Assembly (NCBI GenBank): GCA_015478945.1
Contig: JABUQX010014029.1
Location: 5,001-42,500 of the forward strand
Reading direction: 5' to 3'
Source: Trachelipus rathkii
Taxonomy: Eukaryota; Arthropoda; Malacostraca; Isopoda; Trachelipodidae
DNA: 37,500 nucleotides
Position 1 is the first letter of the stretch. Each line of letters begins with the position of its first letter. The notes under the pieces were generated by a model that saw nothing but the letters and a program-made list of their open reading frames with translations, had not been told where the DNA came from and did no database searches. This document shows positions 8,231 through 18,549 of the stretch, piece by piece. A program made the position numbers and the translations under genes.

Positions 8231-10054
8231 TATCGGAACAAGATATGCATACTACATGCGAAGTATGGTGCAGTGCAGCAAGCATTTCCGCACTTCTCAC
8301 AAAACGTCAGGTCTTTCTCTCGACGTTTCGCTTTACTTCGACACCTGCCTCTTTGTAACAAAATACACAGCGTCCTTTTGAAAGGGGAACACCTTCCTGT
8401 CGACGGCGCTCTGCCTGTGGTGGTTGAATCTAGAGAAAACACTGTTTTATACAAGACCTTAAAGTGGTACTGATGTTAGTACTTTGTAAACGTTCCCTTG
8501 CATGTGGGAGGATGAGGTCCTTGGAAAGGGATTCATAAAAGTTGACCCTGACCCCATGCTTTCTTTTTTTTCAAAGCCATAAAAGTTGGCGGATCTTTCA
8601 TACCATAAATTATAAATGCGTTCAGCACACATATGTCAATCACACTGAAGAACCATGAGAAAGGCCAGCGTCTGGTCGATCTTCTACACGAGACCCGTCT
8701 GACCATCTGGTCGTCGGTGTCGACGGTGCCCATCGTTGAGTTGTCGAATTCTAATATCTCCCGTCTTTTCTTTATATTAGGTTTCCCTTTATATTCAGCC
8801 TTAACTGTGAATCGCGTGTGCATGGTTGACAGTAGAATCACATTTTTAGGGGGTTTTACTTTCGTCACATGAGTGGCTAACATGCTGGGTATATTTGGAC
8901 CTGATACTGGCTTCTTTGACACCGCAAACATAGTGGAATGTAACTCCCGACCTCTAGCTGCTTTAGTGATTCAGGCAGATGTACTCCACAACTGTTTACC
9001 TTGCCAAATAGCGTAAGATTTTTTTAACCTAATTTGTAAGCCAAGGCCACAGAGGTATAGTACCGATCAGTTGTTATATATTTCTGTTGGTATTGAAGTA
9101 TGGTGCAGCTAGATCCATCACAATCTACAATGACTTCTTTGATGGAATATCCCCTATGGGCCCACCATACGGTGCCATTTGGAGAATTAGCTTCGTGTCC
9201 ACATCCGATAACATCCTTAGGAGTAAGCCTACCAGGTTTCGTTTCGTTTTGATGAACACACGAAACCGGAGCATTCCTCCTAAAAAGACAAAGCATTTCG
9301 TCAATGCATAAATTGGCACCAGCGGTGTAGTTTGCTTTCAAGATGTTATTTAGAAGATCTAAAATCTCCCTTAGAGGTTCCAATTTATCAGGATTTGCTT
9401 GACCTGCCTGCTCTCTTTCCTTCTTCGCCTTTCGATCGAAGCGAATTAGGGTCAACAATGCTTTGAAATGCCTTTCTGATAGTGCTGCTCTATATATTGC
9501 CCATCCTGTTGCCTGATCCCAAAGTCTGTCTAGGTCTTGCTTGGTATCATTGTATATACCCATCGCTATCACTACAAAGAATGCTCGAAGCTCTCGTCAC
9601 ATGCGTTTCTTTGTACAACATCTTGTCTGTGCATATTTGTTTGTATTTCTGACGATACATTACAGAATCTCATTTTGCATGTAAGCTTCGAAACACTCGA
9701 GTGAAGTTGACCCCTCTGCCGCTGCACCATTTAATTGCGCTTGCTCAGTAACTATATTCCTTGCCCTCGTCCTTGCCGACTGGTGTTTAGGATTCGACCA
9801 CAAATGTTCAGATCTAGCCTTGTAAATCGATTCATTCTCGGGAAGAGCGACCTCTAAGTCTTCTACTACATTTCCCGCTTTATTTCCTACCTTTTCATCT
9901 TCCTCTCGCAGACTGAACACAGGGTGTTGGTAAGTATCATCCTCTTCTGACTCATGCTCCAAATCAGATTCGTCCACTTTTTGGTCCATATCCGAGTCGC
10001 TACTAGAATCAGCTAGCCGACTAATCAATTCGTCTGAGCTGATTTTCCTCCTTT
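8230..10054 (-). pseudogene. piggyBac-like transposase, frameshifted
   Basis: On the minus strand, in order: an acidic, serine-rich N-terminus (SDSDMDQKVDESDLEHESEED, near 9990), an insertion-domain-like stretch and catalytic core at 9572-9024 with LCIDEMLCLF (first Asp) and TTDRYYTSVALAYKL (second Asp), then 8931-8535 with EILEFDNSTMGTVDTDDQM (third Asp) and TRRWPFSWFFSVIDICVLNAF. A shifted frame carries VNFYESLSKDLI (near 8540), and the cysteine-rich C-terminal zinc finger (CEKCG...C...H) lies near 8230-8310. The order and DDD motifs define a piggyBac transposase of about 600 residues. Frames break at 9660-9572, 9024-8931 and at a K-codon A-run near 8565. The role would be excision and insertion at TTAA. 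I could not locate the terminal inverted repeats. Confidence 0.8.
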
Positions 10055-10322
10055 CTGTAAGCGACCTCCGCGCTTAAGAAGAGGCAGCACGTTGAAAGCT
10101 CTCACCAGATGTCTAGGGTTGTGGCTGAACATCTCCTGATGCTTGATTGTAAGTTTTCGTTTGTGAAATCTGAAAGAGAAAGGTTTCATAAATACCTCTG
10201 TATAGAAGAAGTGAACGCAATAGAAACGTTTTGCCAAGATAATATCAAACACTTACGTAATCTTGTCGAATCAATATTGTTGATGAACTAGAAGACCCTT
10301 TTGAGGTGGATGGGTGATCCAT
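10055..10322 (-). other. Possible first exon and intron of the piggyBac gene
   Basis: Upstream of the coding region a short minus-strand frame, MDHPSTSKGSSSSSTILI (10322-10257), ends at a strong donor-like GTAAGT (10251-10256). A CTTACAG acceptor-like site (10055-10061) precedes the acidic N-terminus, which would give a 202 bp intron. The simple join is one base out of phase, so this is only suggestive. Confidence 0.25.
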
Positions 10323-10409
10323 ATCTTGACTTGTAGAAGAGTCGGCGGCGTAATTATAACGTTAATGCAAAAAAAAAAACTTTGCGGTTCCAAAAGATTT
10401 CTGCATTTC

Positions 10410-10545
10410 TTAACGTTTAACGTCCGAGCAGGACGAAGCTAAGCCCAAGGGGAGAAAGCTCACATTCTCCCACCCGACCAGTTGCGAACCTGGGACCTTC
10501 GCTTTGTTTGGCGAGTGCTCTAACACTGAGCTATCGGGCGCTTTT
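10410..10545 (-). repeat. tRNA-derived SINE (same family as 879-1035)
   Basis: The minus strand reads GCGCCCGATAGCTCAGTG with box A TAGCTCAGTGT (about 10523-10533) and box B CAGGTTCGCAAC (10481-10492), followed by AATGTGAGCTTTCTCCCCTT. It retains the 5' tRNA head that the 0.9 kb copy has lost. Confidence 0.7.
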
Positions 10546-10607
10546 AAAGAAATAAATATAAAATACAAAAAAATAAATTTTTTAAAAATATATACATATA
10601 TACAAAT

Positions 10608-10818
10608 ATAAATATCACCATTATTACTATTATCATTATCACTATTACCACTATCACCATCATTACCATTACCATCATTATTATCACTATTATTATTATC
10701 AACATTACCATTATCACTATCACTATCATTGTCATTACTATCATCATTACCATCATTACTATTATTATTATCACTATCGTTATCATTACTATCATTATCA
10801 TCAATATTATTATTGTTA
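10608..10818. repeat. (ATY)n trinucleotide microsatellite
   Basis: About 70 imperfect ATT/ATC/ACC-type triplets. The Asn/Asp/Ser and Ile/Val/Met frames seen through it are repeat artefacts. It lies about 60 bp from the 5' head of the SINE at 10.4-10.55 kb. Confidence 0.9.
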
Positions 10819-10829
10819 CATACACTGTA

Positions 10830-11283
10830 TTTCACACAAATATTCCCTTCACTTTACATAATATATATACATGTACACTGGAAGATACAAAAAACTATTG
10901 AATATTTCCCTCAACAAGCAGCCATCTGGAGAGTCAACTTTTGAGACTAGACGATTCTGATATCAGAGTGGCACAATCATCTATAATATACTGTAATCAA
11001 TGCTAGAGAAGAAGGAGCTTTTTTGTTATTTATTATGAACTTATCTTTGAAGGAACATGGTTTCAAACTTCTGTTGCTTCACAATAACTTTTCAAATTTT
11101 GTAAAAATTATTATTAAATTGATTTGAACATTTTATAATCTCAAAATTTCATAGTAAAAGTGCGAAAATATTAAGTAATTATTATCAAAAGGTTCTTCTT
11201 TATTGAAGCTTGATTCTTTCCAAGCTAAACTATTTCATGATTTCCTGAATCCAAGATTATTTTGAGAGTGTACTTTATTTTCA
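10830..11283. other. Unassigned AT-rich DNA
   Basis: No ORF, repeat or element is recognised. Confidence 0.6.
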
Positions 11284-11554
11284 TTAAATTCCCTTTTCTT
11301 TCTTCTTTTTCGAAATGTTTCCCATCTGTTTTCTTCTGTTTTTAACACTTCTTTTACATTTTAATATCAAACCGCAATATGTCAAAGAAGTCGGGTGAAC
11401 TTCTAACCCGGGAGCTGCTTCTTCGTAATTCTGGGTTGGCGGCAGGATTACGTTTTCTAAATTTGTAAAATAAATTGCCACACACACACTTCTTTGTTGC
11501 CAATGCAACCTGCTTATGACATTTTTTGCAGCTTTTATAGCCTTTTGGCGTCAT
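11284..11554 (-). CDS. UPF0547-like zinc-ribbon protein, fragment or first exon
   Basis: A minus-strand frame from the Met at 11552-11554 begins MTPKGYKSCKKCHKQVAL and continues ATKKCVCGNLFYKF. The C-x2-C, ten residues, then C-x-C-G-x2-F pattern matches the short zinc ribbon of UPF0547 proteins (human C16orf87 type), normally at the extreme N-terminus, as here. Role unknown in the family. Downstream the first frame loses similarity, while the overlapping frame (11508-11284) ends in a basic lysine-rich tail (RRKQMGNISKKKKEKG), reminiscent of the basic region after the zinc ribbon. This suggests one frameshift, or an exon whose continuation lies elsewhere. It is the only host-type gene candidate in the window. 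Confidence 0.45.
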
Positions 11555-11890
11555 TTTTTTGTTATTTTACTAAATTTTTATATTAATAATCTAAAGCAAT
11601 TATAAGCTTACTTATCTTTACCAAGCTCTAGATTTTGTTTTTCATTTAAATTTTTTTTTTTTAAGTCTTTCTTTCAGGTTATCTTCTAAACCAATCAGTT
11701 CGTTTACTATATGATTGTATACATCCTTCGGGTTTTTAGAAAACAATTTTTAAATCTTGAATCCAGAAAAGCTGAAATTTTGAAATATTTTTGTTTCTAT
11801 ATTATTACTTTCTTTGTAAAAACGCCTTTCTAAACCTTTTTCAAGTTCTCTTTCATTATTTGAATCCCACAATCATTGTTACGTATTGAT
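11555..11890. other. Unassigned AT-rich DNA
   Basis: No feature recognised. If the UPF0547-like ORF is a real gene, its 5' flank lies here. Confidence 0.5.
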
Positions 11891-11894
11891 TATT

Positions 11895-12077
11895 TGGGGT
11901 CTCTCGGCCTTCCGGGGATCGACGGGGTAGGACTATTTTCCCCCCTCCGGGGAGGGTCTCCGGAACCCCCGCTCTTTGGTATTTGGGTGTCGCGGGGGTT
12001 CCTCCGCCCTACCCATACGGGGTATAGAAAACGTCCCCCCCTATGTTCCCCATCGGCTCGAGCCCCCCTAGTGTGCC

Positions 12078-12080
<3 letters not shown>
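11895..12080. mobile_element. GC-rich foldback element, half copy
   Basis: Homologous to the left arm of the element at 2040-2563 from GGGGTCTCTCGGCCTTCC through CGCTCTTTGGTATTTGGGTG to CCCATCGGCTCGAG and GTGTGCCGT. It lacks the outer 50 bp or so and stops at the apex, where an (AT)n tract begins. The full copy has a short AT-rich loop at the same place. Confidence 0.75.

Positions 12081-12156
<76 letters not shown>
12078..12156. repeat. (AT)n microsatellite starting at the foldback apex
   Basis: Uninterrupted TA tract of about 78 bp. Confidence 0.95.
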
Positions 12157-12159
<3 letters not shown>

Positions 12160-12629
12160 TGCACGTGAGAGAGATTTAGCGAATTTAGACCCCGTTACAA
12201 ATTTCAGACCCAGTTACAATGAACTGTTTTTAGAGATTCCAAATGTTTGATAGAATTTTTCAATTAACACAAACATATTAATTGTTATTTATTACTCATT
12301 TATTACATTAATTATACTTAAATAATATTCATCACTAAAATTTTACGCTGATTCCAAAAATGTATTCCTTTTTACTGTAGCATTAATAGTTTTTAAGATA
12401 CATATGATGGCTAATCTAAACGTTGGCCGTCCTTTTGTAATCTGAAATATATAAAGACTAAAAACCTTTTCGGGTTTTCATTACTATTACTTGCTAAATT
12501 AATTTTCACACTCTTAATGCTTTCTTGTTGACTGGTTAAGCTCATCTCTAGTTTTATAATTATTTTCTAAATCTTCCTTCCTACTGCTAGTATTAAATAT
12601 TTTAAAATATTTACACTTTGTTCTTATTT

Positions 12630-12632
<3 letters not shown>
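12157..12632. other. Unassigned AT-rich DNA
   Basis: No feature recognised. Confidence 0.6.
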
Positions 12633-12667
<35 letters not shown>

Positions 12668-12752
12668 ATATATATATATCTATTTTTTATCCTAAATTTT
12701 TTGTTAAATACTATGAAATTAAATCTAATTTTAATTATAAATTTATTAATAT

Positions 12753-12822
<70 letters not shown>
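12633..12822. repeat. Two (AT)n tracts separated by about 75 bp
   Basis: TA repeats at about 12633-12680 and 12755-12822. Confidence 0.9.
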
Positions 12823-14040
12823 CATTAACTAGGTTTTCTCTTCACCACCCTAACTGGTCTAACTTTAAAGCATACCGAGATTAAACAAAATAAATTTTCG
12901 ATTATTAATTTATTTTGGAAAAAATCGCTCTGAAGAGATGTTACATACTAAATTAAATATGCTCTGTTGTTAATTTTGAGTTAATTTGAATATGAAAATG
13001 GCGTAATGCCGCTATTCCAATAGAGAGAAAACACTATGTGGACTAGTTTTTCAAACTTTGAAACTCTTGGAGCAATTAGCTTTTGGTCGGTAAAACTCAG
13101 AATCTTCTTCATTGGCAATTTTTTAAATACAGCAACATATTTTAACCCATCTTAAATTCTCCTTGCAAAAGGTAGTTTCATTCACTTATGACAAAATTAT
13201 ACTCCCTTACTATTTCCAGCTGCATTTATTTTATTTGTATGGCGTTGTCTTTCTAAAATCATCATTACTGAATTTTCTTGAAGGTAGCCTTCTTAACACT
13301 CTGAGTCCCATATTAATTCAGCACCATTGTTTAAAAATTAGTTCAAAACAAAGAGGGCATAACGACACTGGACCTCTCACGCTGGGTGGCTCGCTATGAA
13401 GCAGTTAATATAGGCCCGACTGGCATCCTCTTTTAACGGCATCAATAGCTCATTCTTTTTTTCTGACAGACATTCAACATGGTCACTTCCATCACTTTGA
13501 TCACTTCACTTTTCCCAGGTTTCAAGTTGTTTAGGACGAGAAACCAGAGAGAGAAAAACAAAGGAAAATGGCGATATTGGTAAGTGGTCATCCTCTCACT
13601 GACAAAACCGTCAACAGTAAGTCATTCTGTCATTACGCATACCAAGTGTTCCTTCTTACCTTTTTAAGTTTTATCATCGTCATATATATGCAAAGATACC
13701 TACCACCCAGGCTTCTTTCAATAAGGTTAGGAGAAAGTCATCCACTGACAAGTTCTAGTATTTGGTTTCGGAACGATCCCCCAACTAATTAAATTGTATT
13801 TTGGCTGAATCATCTCACATCGACACAGCCTTATGTTTGCCTCCTATTTGGAACTAAACCCATTCAACTTATATAACCTTTAATATGTGTACCATCAACA
13901 CTCCACAGCAACCAAACACAATCCCTAGTCTATTTTTCAACTAAATTTGAATGCTTGTTCAGTGCATCATATCATTAAAAATTAGTTTTTGTTCCGATAT
14001 AAGGATTACTTTTCCAATAATACAAAAAATAATATAATTC
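12823..14040. other. Unassigned DNA, no gene recognised
   Basis: Open frames on the plus strand near 13163-13399 and 13568-13792 are hydrophobic, AT-driven and show no motif. Confidence 0.5.
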
Positions 14041-14045
14041 ATTTA

Positions 14046-14065
14046 TAATAATCATAATAATAATA

Positions 14066-14124
<59 letters not shown>

Positions 14125-14216
14125 GTAAATATAATAATAATAATCGCTACCTATCATAAAATATACAGCTTTAATTCTAATAATAATAATAATAATAATC
14201 ATAATAATAATAATAA
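14046..14216. repeat. (AAT)n microsatellites
   Basis: AAT/ATA triplet tracts at about 14046-14148 and 14178-14216. Confidence 0.95.
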
Positions 14217-14273
14217 ATGACAACACGTTGTTGCACGTGCATAACCTGTTTACAAAAACATTGACTGACCTGG

Positions 14274-14329
<56 letters not shown>

Positions 14330-14339
14330 TATAATATAT

Positions 14340-14396
<57 letters not shown>
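14274..14396. repeat. (AT)n microsatellite
   Basis: TA tract with small interruptions. Confidence 0.95.
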
Positions 14397-14397
<1 letters not shown>

Positions 14398-14934
14398 AAA
14401 AGTTTTTACCTAGAGGAGAAATATGCCCACCTGGAATTCGGCCAGCACTAATCTTCCTCCGAAAAAGATCCAGTAACATGGGCTCCTCTGTTGACTCCGT
14501 GAGCACTGGAGTATTTTTCTTCTCCTGATGGAGGTGGAATCCCTATCGATTTCTCCCTCTATTTATTGCTCTCTTGAAAGGATCACAAACTGCTGCTGAG
14601 GAATATGTTAAATAATTATTAAAGGGGATTCTTTACTTCTGGAACCTGGTCTATTTCACTATGGAAGTTGACAACTCACCTCCTTGATGAACCTTTCTAT
14701 AACATGTTTTTTTCTTTGTATTTAAGACAACTTACAAGAGCCACACTCTTAAAATAAACGAAGAAAAATATATTTTTTTTTTTTAACGAAATTCTTGATT
14801 AAGGTAGAAATATATTTTTATGTATATGGTTATTGTGGGGTTATTTTATTTATTTTTATTTACAAAAATTTTCCTTCCTACTAATAATGTACCTTATGGA
14901 TGGCCATCCAAAAAAACAAAAAATTATACCCAAT
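14397..14934. other. Unassigned DNA
   Basis: A short minus-strand frame at 14400-14506 (TEEPMLLDLFRRKISAGR) looks protein-like but is too short to identify. Nothing else is recognised. Confidence 0.4.
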
Positions 14935-14940
14935 AATAAA

Positions 14941-14974
<34 letters not shown>
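14930..14974. repeat. (AAT)n microsatellite
   Basis: About 14 AAT triplets. Confidence 0.95.
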
Positions 14975-16180
14975 CTCTTATTACTCAGATATAAAGACGT
15001 GTTTATTGGTGGACTCTAGATCATACCTTGGGTAATGCCATAATCGTTATTTAGGTAGGTCACTATTGAGGTTGTTAGAGGTTAGGATGGGGTTGCTGCA
15101 GCTTCAGAAGCTCGGCAATCCCAGGGAAATTTAGCAAAAGTAATAAAAAGGGGAATGACTTCTGCTCGTTGAAGTTCTCCTCTTCCTCCAATGTTGTATA
15201 ATTCAGCAACAGAACCTTAAGAAGAAAGCAACATTACTACTCAACATCCTTCTCCATCTCCTTCTTGAAAGATTAAAATATTTGTAAAACAGTTGACTTA
15301 CCCTATGTTGAGGGTCCTCTTGTCTTTTCTTCAACTTCTTTCTTATTCTTGCTATTAACCCTTGGTTTGAGTAATTTTACCTTTTCCTCAATAGTATTTT
15401 CTTTACTTCAGGGTCTCCGCTGTCACCAATCAAAGCGCTGGATGAGGCCTTTTTAAAGCGCTGGCTTCATAAGACAGCTGAATTTTGTTGAGGAGTTTTC
15501 TTGATTTTGTAATGGAGAGGATTTGTCAGATTCACTATTTACTCTGTGCTTAAAACTAATATTACTATAGCAAGTTTCAGGCTCTATAATTTGTTATGTC
15601 GACATGAGAGTTGTGTCTTTTTGGATTGTGGTTTTAATCTTTTTTCCGAGATCCGGCCTGATTTGTCTTCGGTAACGTAAAGCAGCCTAGGAGAATAATT
15701 TCCCAATGTGATAGGGTTTAAAAGGTCGTACAATGCATTATTTTAAGCGAAAAGACTGGCTACGGAAAAGAGTAGAACGGAGATGATGGATGCATATAGT
15801 TCTGTATGTGGGGAGGCTTCGCTAAAAGAGGGATATATTAATCTATTAGACAAGCTTTTATCTAATCTTTAGCGCTGTGACGATGGTCTTTAAAAGCTTA
15901 ATTTTTTTGACAATTACAAACTGATGACAAGGGATAGAAAATACGAAGAAATGCATATGGAATAATGAAAGCTGTAAGATACGGATACGTCAAATGCGTT
16001 GGGTTATGGAATCAATAATTAATGTTGCAAGAGCATAGAGAGTAGATTAGAGTTGAAAAGAGTGAAAGTGCATCTAAGTAAGAGGCGATGGTTAGTAGAC
16101 GGGGAGTAGATATTGATATTTAGTGCGTATACGACATTGCAACGATCGGTAACGACAGCGAGGTAATTCATGTCTATAGC
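14975..16180. other. Unassigned DNA, possible exon-like patch
   Basis: No long ORF. On the minus strand a patch near 15420-15300 (DPEVKKILLRKR, later RKKLKKRQEDPQ) ends at a GTAAGT donor-like site near 15300, but it contains a stop, so I do not call an exon. Confidence 0.35.
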
Positions 16181-16309
16181 AATTGACAATGCGCTGCAGT
16201 AAAATCGTCTGTTATATCAGAATTATCAACAATGGTAAAGCGGCTAATTGTGGTAAATATTCTTTCCTTTGGGGCATGCTCATCTTCTCTCCACAGTCTT
16301 TGTTATCAA

Positions 16310-17445
16310 CATTACTTATTATCAAAATAGTGCCGGTTATGTGGAAATCTGTTGTTTTCCATTTTGTGTGCAGAATAAAAGCAGTGGGTCATGCGACTTT
16401 GATTGCAGTTTTCGCGAAACTTTTGGTGGTGTTGTGCGTTGGTGTTATGGCGTTTGTATTGTTGCTGATCGTTATGCCAGATGTCACAGGAAGGTTGAAG
16501 TCTTCCTTTTGGTACAAAGTTACTACCCATTGCTTGAAGAAATTATCTTGGCGCGAGAAGCGATGATCAATTTAATGACGAGTCCTGGTCTCTGCTGAAA
16601 GAGGATGGAAGCACTAGTCCTCTCGTGGGACAGCGGTGAGGAATTGTCGGTTTGGGTCGTCCACATGAACGAGTCGGGTGTAAGAGCCTTGAAATGCTTG
16701 GGTTTAAAACTTGAAGTGCAACTACTTGTTTTGATCCAATATGATATTAATTGCCGATTCAGTAGTTGTACTGGGCCGCTCAATCTGTTTTGGTTGGCTT
16801 TCCTTAAATTAGCCCGATAGACCTGCTTCGATTATATTTAAATTGATAAGAAGGGGCTTTTTCTTTTAAGTAGAAAAATCAGTTGACTTGAAGGTTGTGG
16901 GGCGGCAAACTTGCTATATAGCTGACATGAGCACGTCGAAGTTAGAGGCGCAATGAAATAGAGGGAGGCCCATAAACTTGCAGATGCAATTGAAGATGTC
17001 GCATAGCTCTCGAAACGTAAGAATATAAGCGTCGATTCATACATTGATTCAACGAGACGGGGCAGTATTCGTTACGTTTAACGTTGGACTGATGAGGGAT
17101 ACTTGTTTAATGAACGGAAGATTGAGACTGATTTTGGACAGTCGTATGCGTTCTAATTCGAAGTTTCGTGTGAGTTCGGCTTCTTCTTTGTTTATTTAAT
17201 AACGCAATTTTCCTATCGTCTTCTTCTTCTTTGTTGAGTTGAGCATTCCTTTCAGCATTTCTTCAGCTTTCCTATCGTCTTCGTCTTTCTTGAGTTGAGC
17301 ATCCTCTCAGCTTTCTCTTTCTTGAGTTGAGCATTTTTCTTTTAGCTCTTTCTAATTCAGCAATCCTCTCTTCTTTGTAGCTTTTCTCTTTCTTTAATAA
17401 TTATTTCGCGGACTCTTTGCCTTTAAGGCCTAATTCTTTAGCCAT
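16310..17445 (-). pseudogene. Ty3/gypsy-like gag remnant
   Basis: Near 17445 on the minus strand a frame opens MAKELGLKGKESAK and continues into a highly charged Lys/Glu/Arg stretch (KKEKSYKEERIAELERAKRK) with frameshifts down to about 17170. This combination, an N-terminal xLGLxGxE motif plus charged coiled coil, is typical of gag proteins in a large group of invertebrate gypsy elements. Further down, shifted frames give LRFESYATS (near 17010) and DNFFKQW with a following LYQKEDFN (near 16530), which resemble the retrotransposon gag core (RFExYA, REQFxxxC). Many stops. The start lies about 125 bp inside a PBS-like site, as expected. No pol is recognised beyond 16310. Identification rests on weak motifs. 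Confidence 0.4.
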
Positions 17446-17570
17446 TTGACACCAGGATTGATAGTACATTATTAATGTAGACAAAAGGGAGAAGAGACAG
17501 TGAAGAATGAAAGAGAGGTGAGTACTAAATTCAGAAGTGTGATGAAGAAATAATGTTAAGTTATATTCCT

Positions 17571-17587
17571 TCTCGGACAGGCCACCA
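17571..17587 (-). promoter_or_regulatory. Primer-binding-site-like sequence of an LTR element
   Basis: The minus strand reads TGGTGGCCTGTCCGAGA a few bases after the presumed LTR end CTCGACA. TGGTGGC... starts are common primer-binding sites in gypsy-type elements. Confidence 0.4.
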
Positions 17588-17592
17588 AAAAG

Positions 17593-18170
17593 TGTCGAGA
17601 TATTTTATCGATGAGGACAAGAGGTTCAGTATCTGTAAAAAATCTTCTGTAGTTAGGGGTTAAACTTTATTAAATCTAAATCACCTGCTGAATATTAGGT
17701 CCAGCTTATTGAGAATTTTTTTAATGATCTGGAAGCTGTACAGGATTGTAAAATAATCAAGATAAAAAGCAGGAGTTTTACTCGTAAATAATTTGAAGAT
17801 ATCCATCACAGAGTTCGAAGAACTGAAAAAGCAAAGCAAGAAGCCATTTCTACAATTTTCTCCTTTAAATACTATTCAGTAGTATCATCATATTAGTAAA
17901 TTATAAATCATAATAAATCTTTTCTTGCTTGTTAAGTCATAAATAGTTCTATTAGAAGCTTTACATGCTAATAGTTCTGTCTATCATTTTTTATCTCAAA
18001 TAAACTATTTATATATAATAAATAAAATTGAGCGAATTATAATAATTACTTTTTAACAAATAATGCGAATATTAAATTAGTGTTTCCATAATTATTATAA
18101 ATTGACTTGTGGATCTCATTATCGCCAAATTATGGCCTTCACAATGTATAGGCAAAGATATAACCTGACA
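17593..18170 (-). repeat. Probable 5' LTR of the gag-bearing element
   Basis: A 578 bp interval on the minus strand starts TGTCAGG and ends CTCGACA (TG...CA), directly before the PBS-like site. Inside are a TATA-like TATATAAATAG (18006-18016) and further down an AATAAA signal (17666-17671), in LTR order. The matching 3' LTR is not in the window, so the call is inferred from position and ends only. Confidence 0.4.
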
Positions 18171-18229
18171 CACGCCCCTCCTAAGAAGACAAAGTGACGT
18201 GTCATCTTTCGTCTTGAAAAGAACGTCAT

Positions 18230-18316
18230 ATATATCTTATATCTATATATATATATAATGATATATATATTATATATATTATTTGTATATATATATATAG
18301 TATCTATATATTATAT

Positions 18317-18381
<65 letters not shown>
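18230..18381. repeat. (AT)n microsatellite, interrupted
   Basis: TA-rich tract with several breaks just outside the presumed LTR. Confidence 0.9.
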
Positions 18382-18382
<1 letters not shown>

Positions 18383-18549
18383 TGTGAAAGGATAGGGGGT
18401 TGCATGGAAATCTATTTTTTATTCTTGGGGTTGCGCCACTAAAAAATGAGATTGGGAAGCCGACTGCAGTTAGGAATGTTATAAGTGGCAGGTTAATGAT
18501 CTGAGAAATCGAAATATATATTTATTACTTAAACTATTGATCAATATGA

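Noticed and set aside
10410..10835. Asn/Asp-rich and Ile/Met/Val-rich ORFs
   Set aside because: They are translations of the (ATY)n microsatellite and the adjacent SINE.
16183..16566. Hydrophobic plus-strand ORF resembling a membrane protein
   Set aside because: It lies opposite weak gag-like frames, has an overlapping competing ORF, and shows no domain; hydrophobicity is common in T-rich frames.
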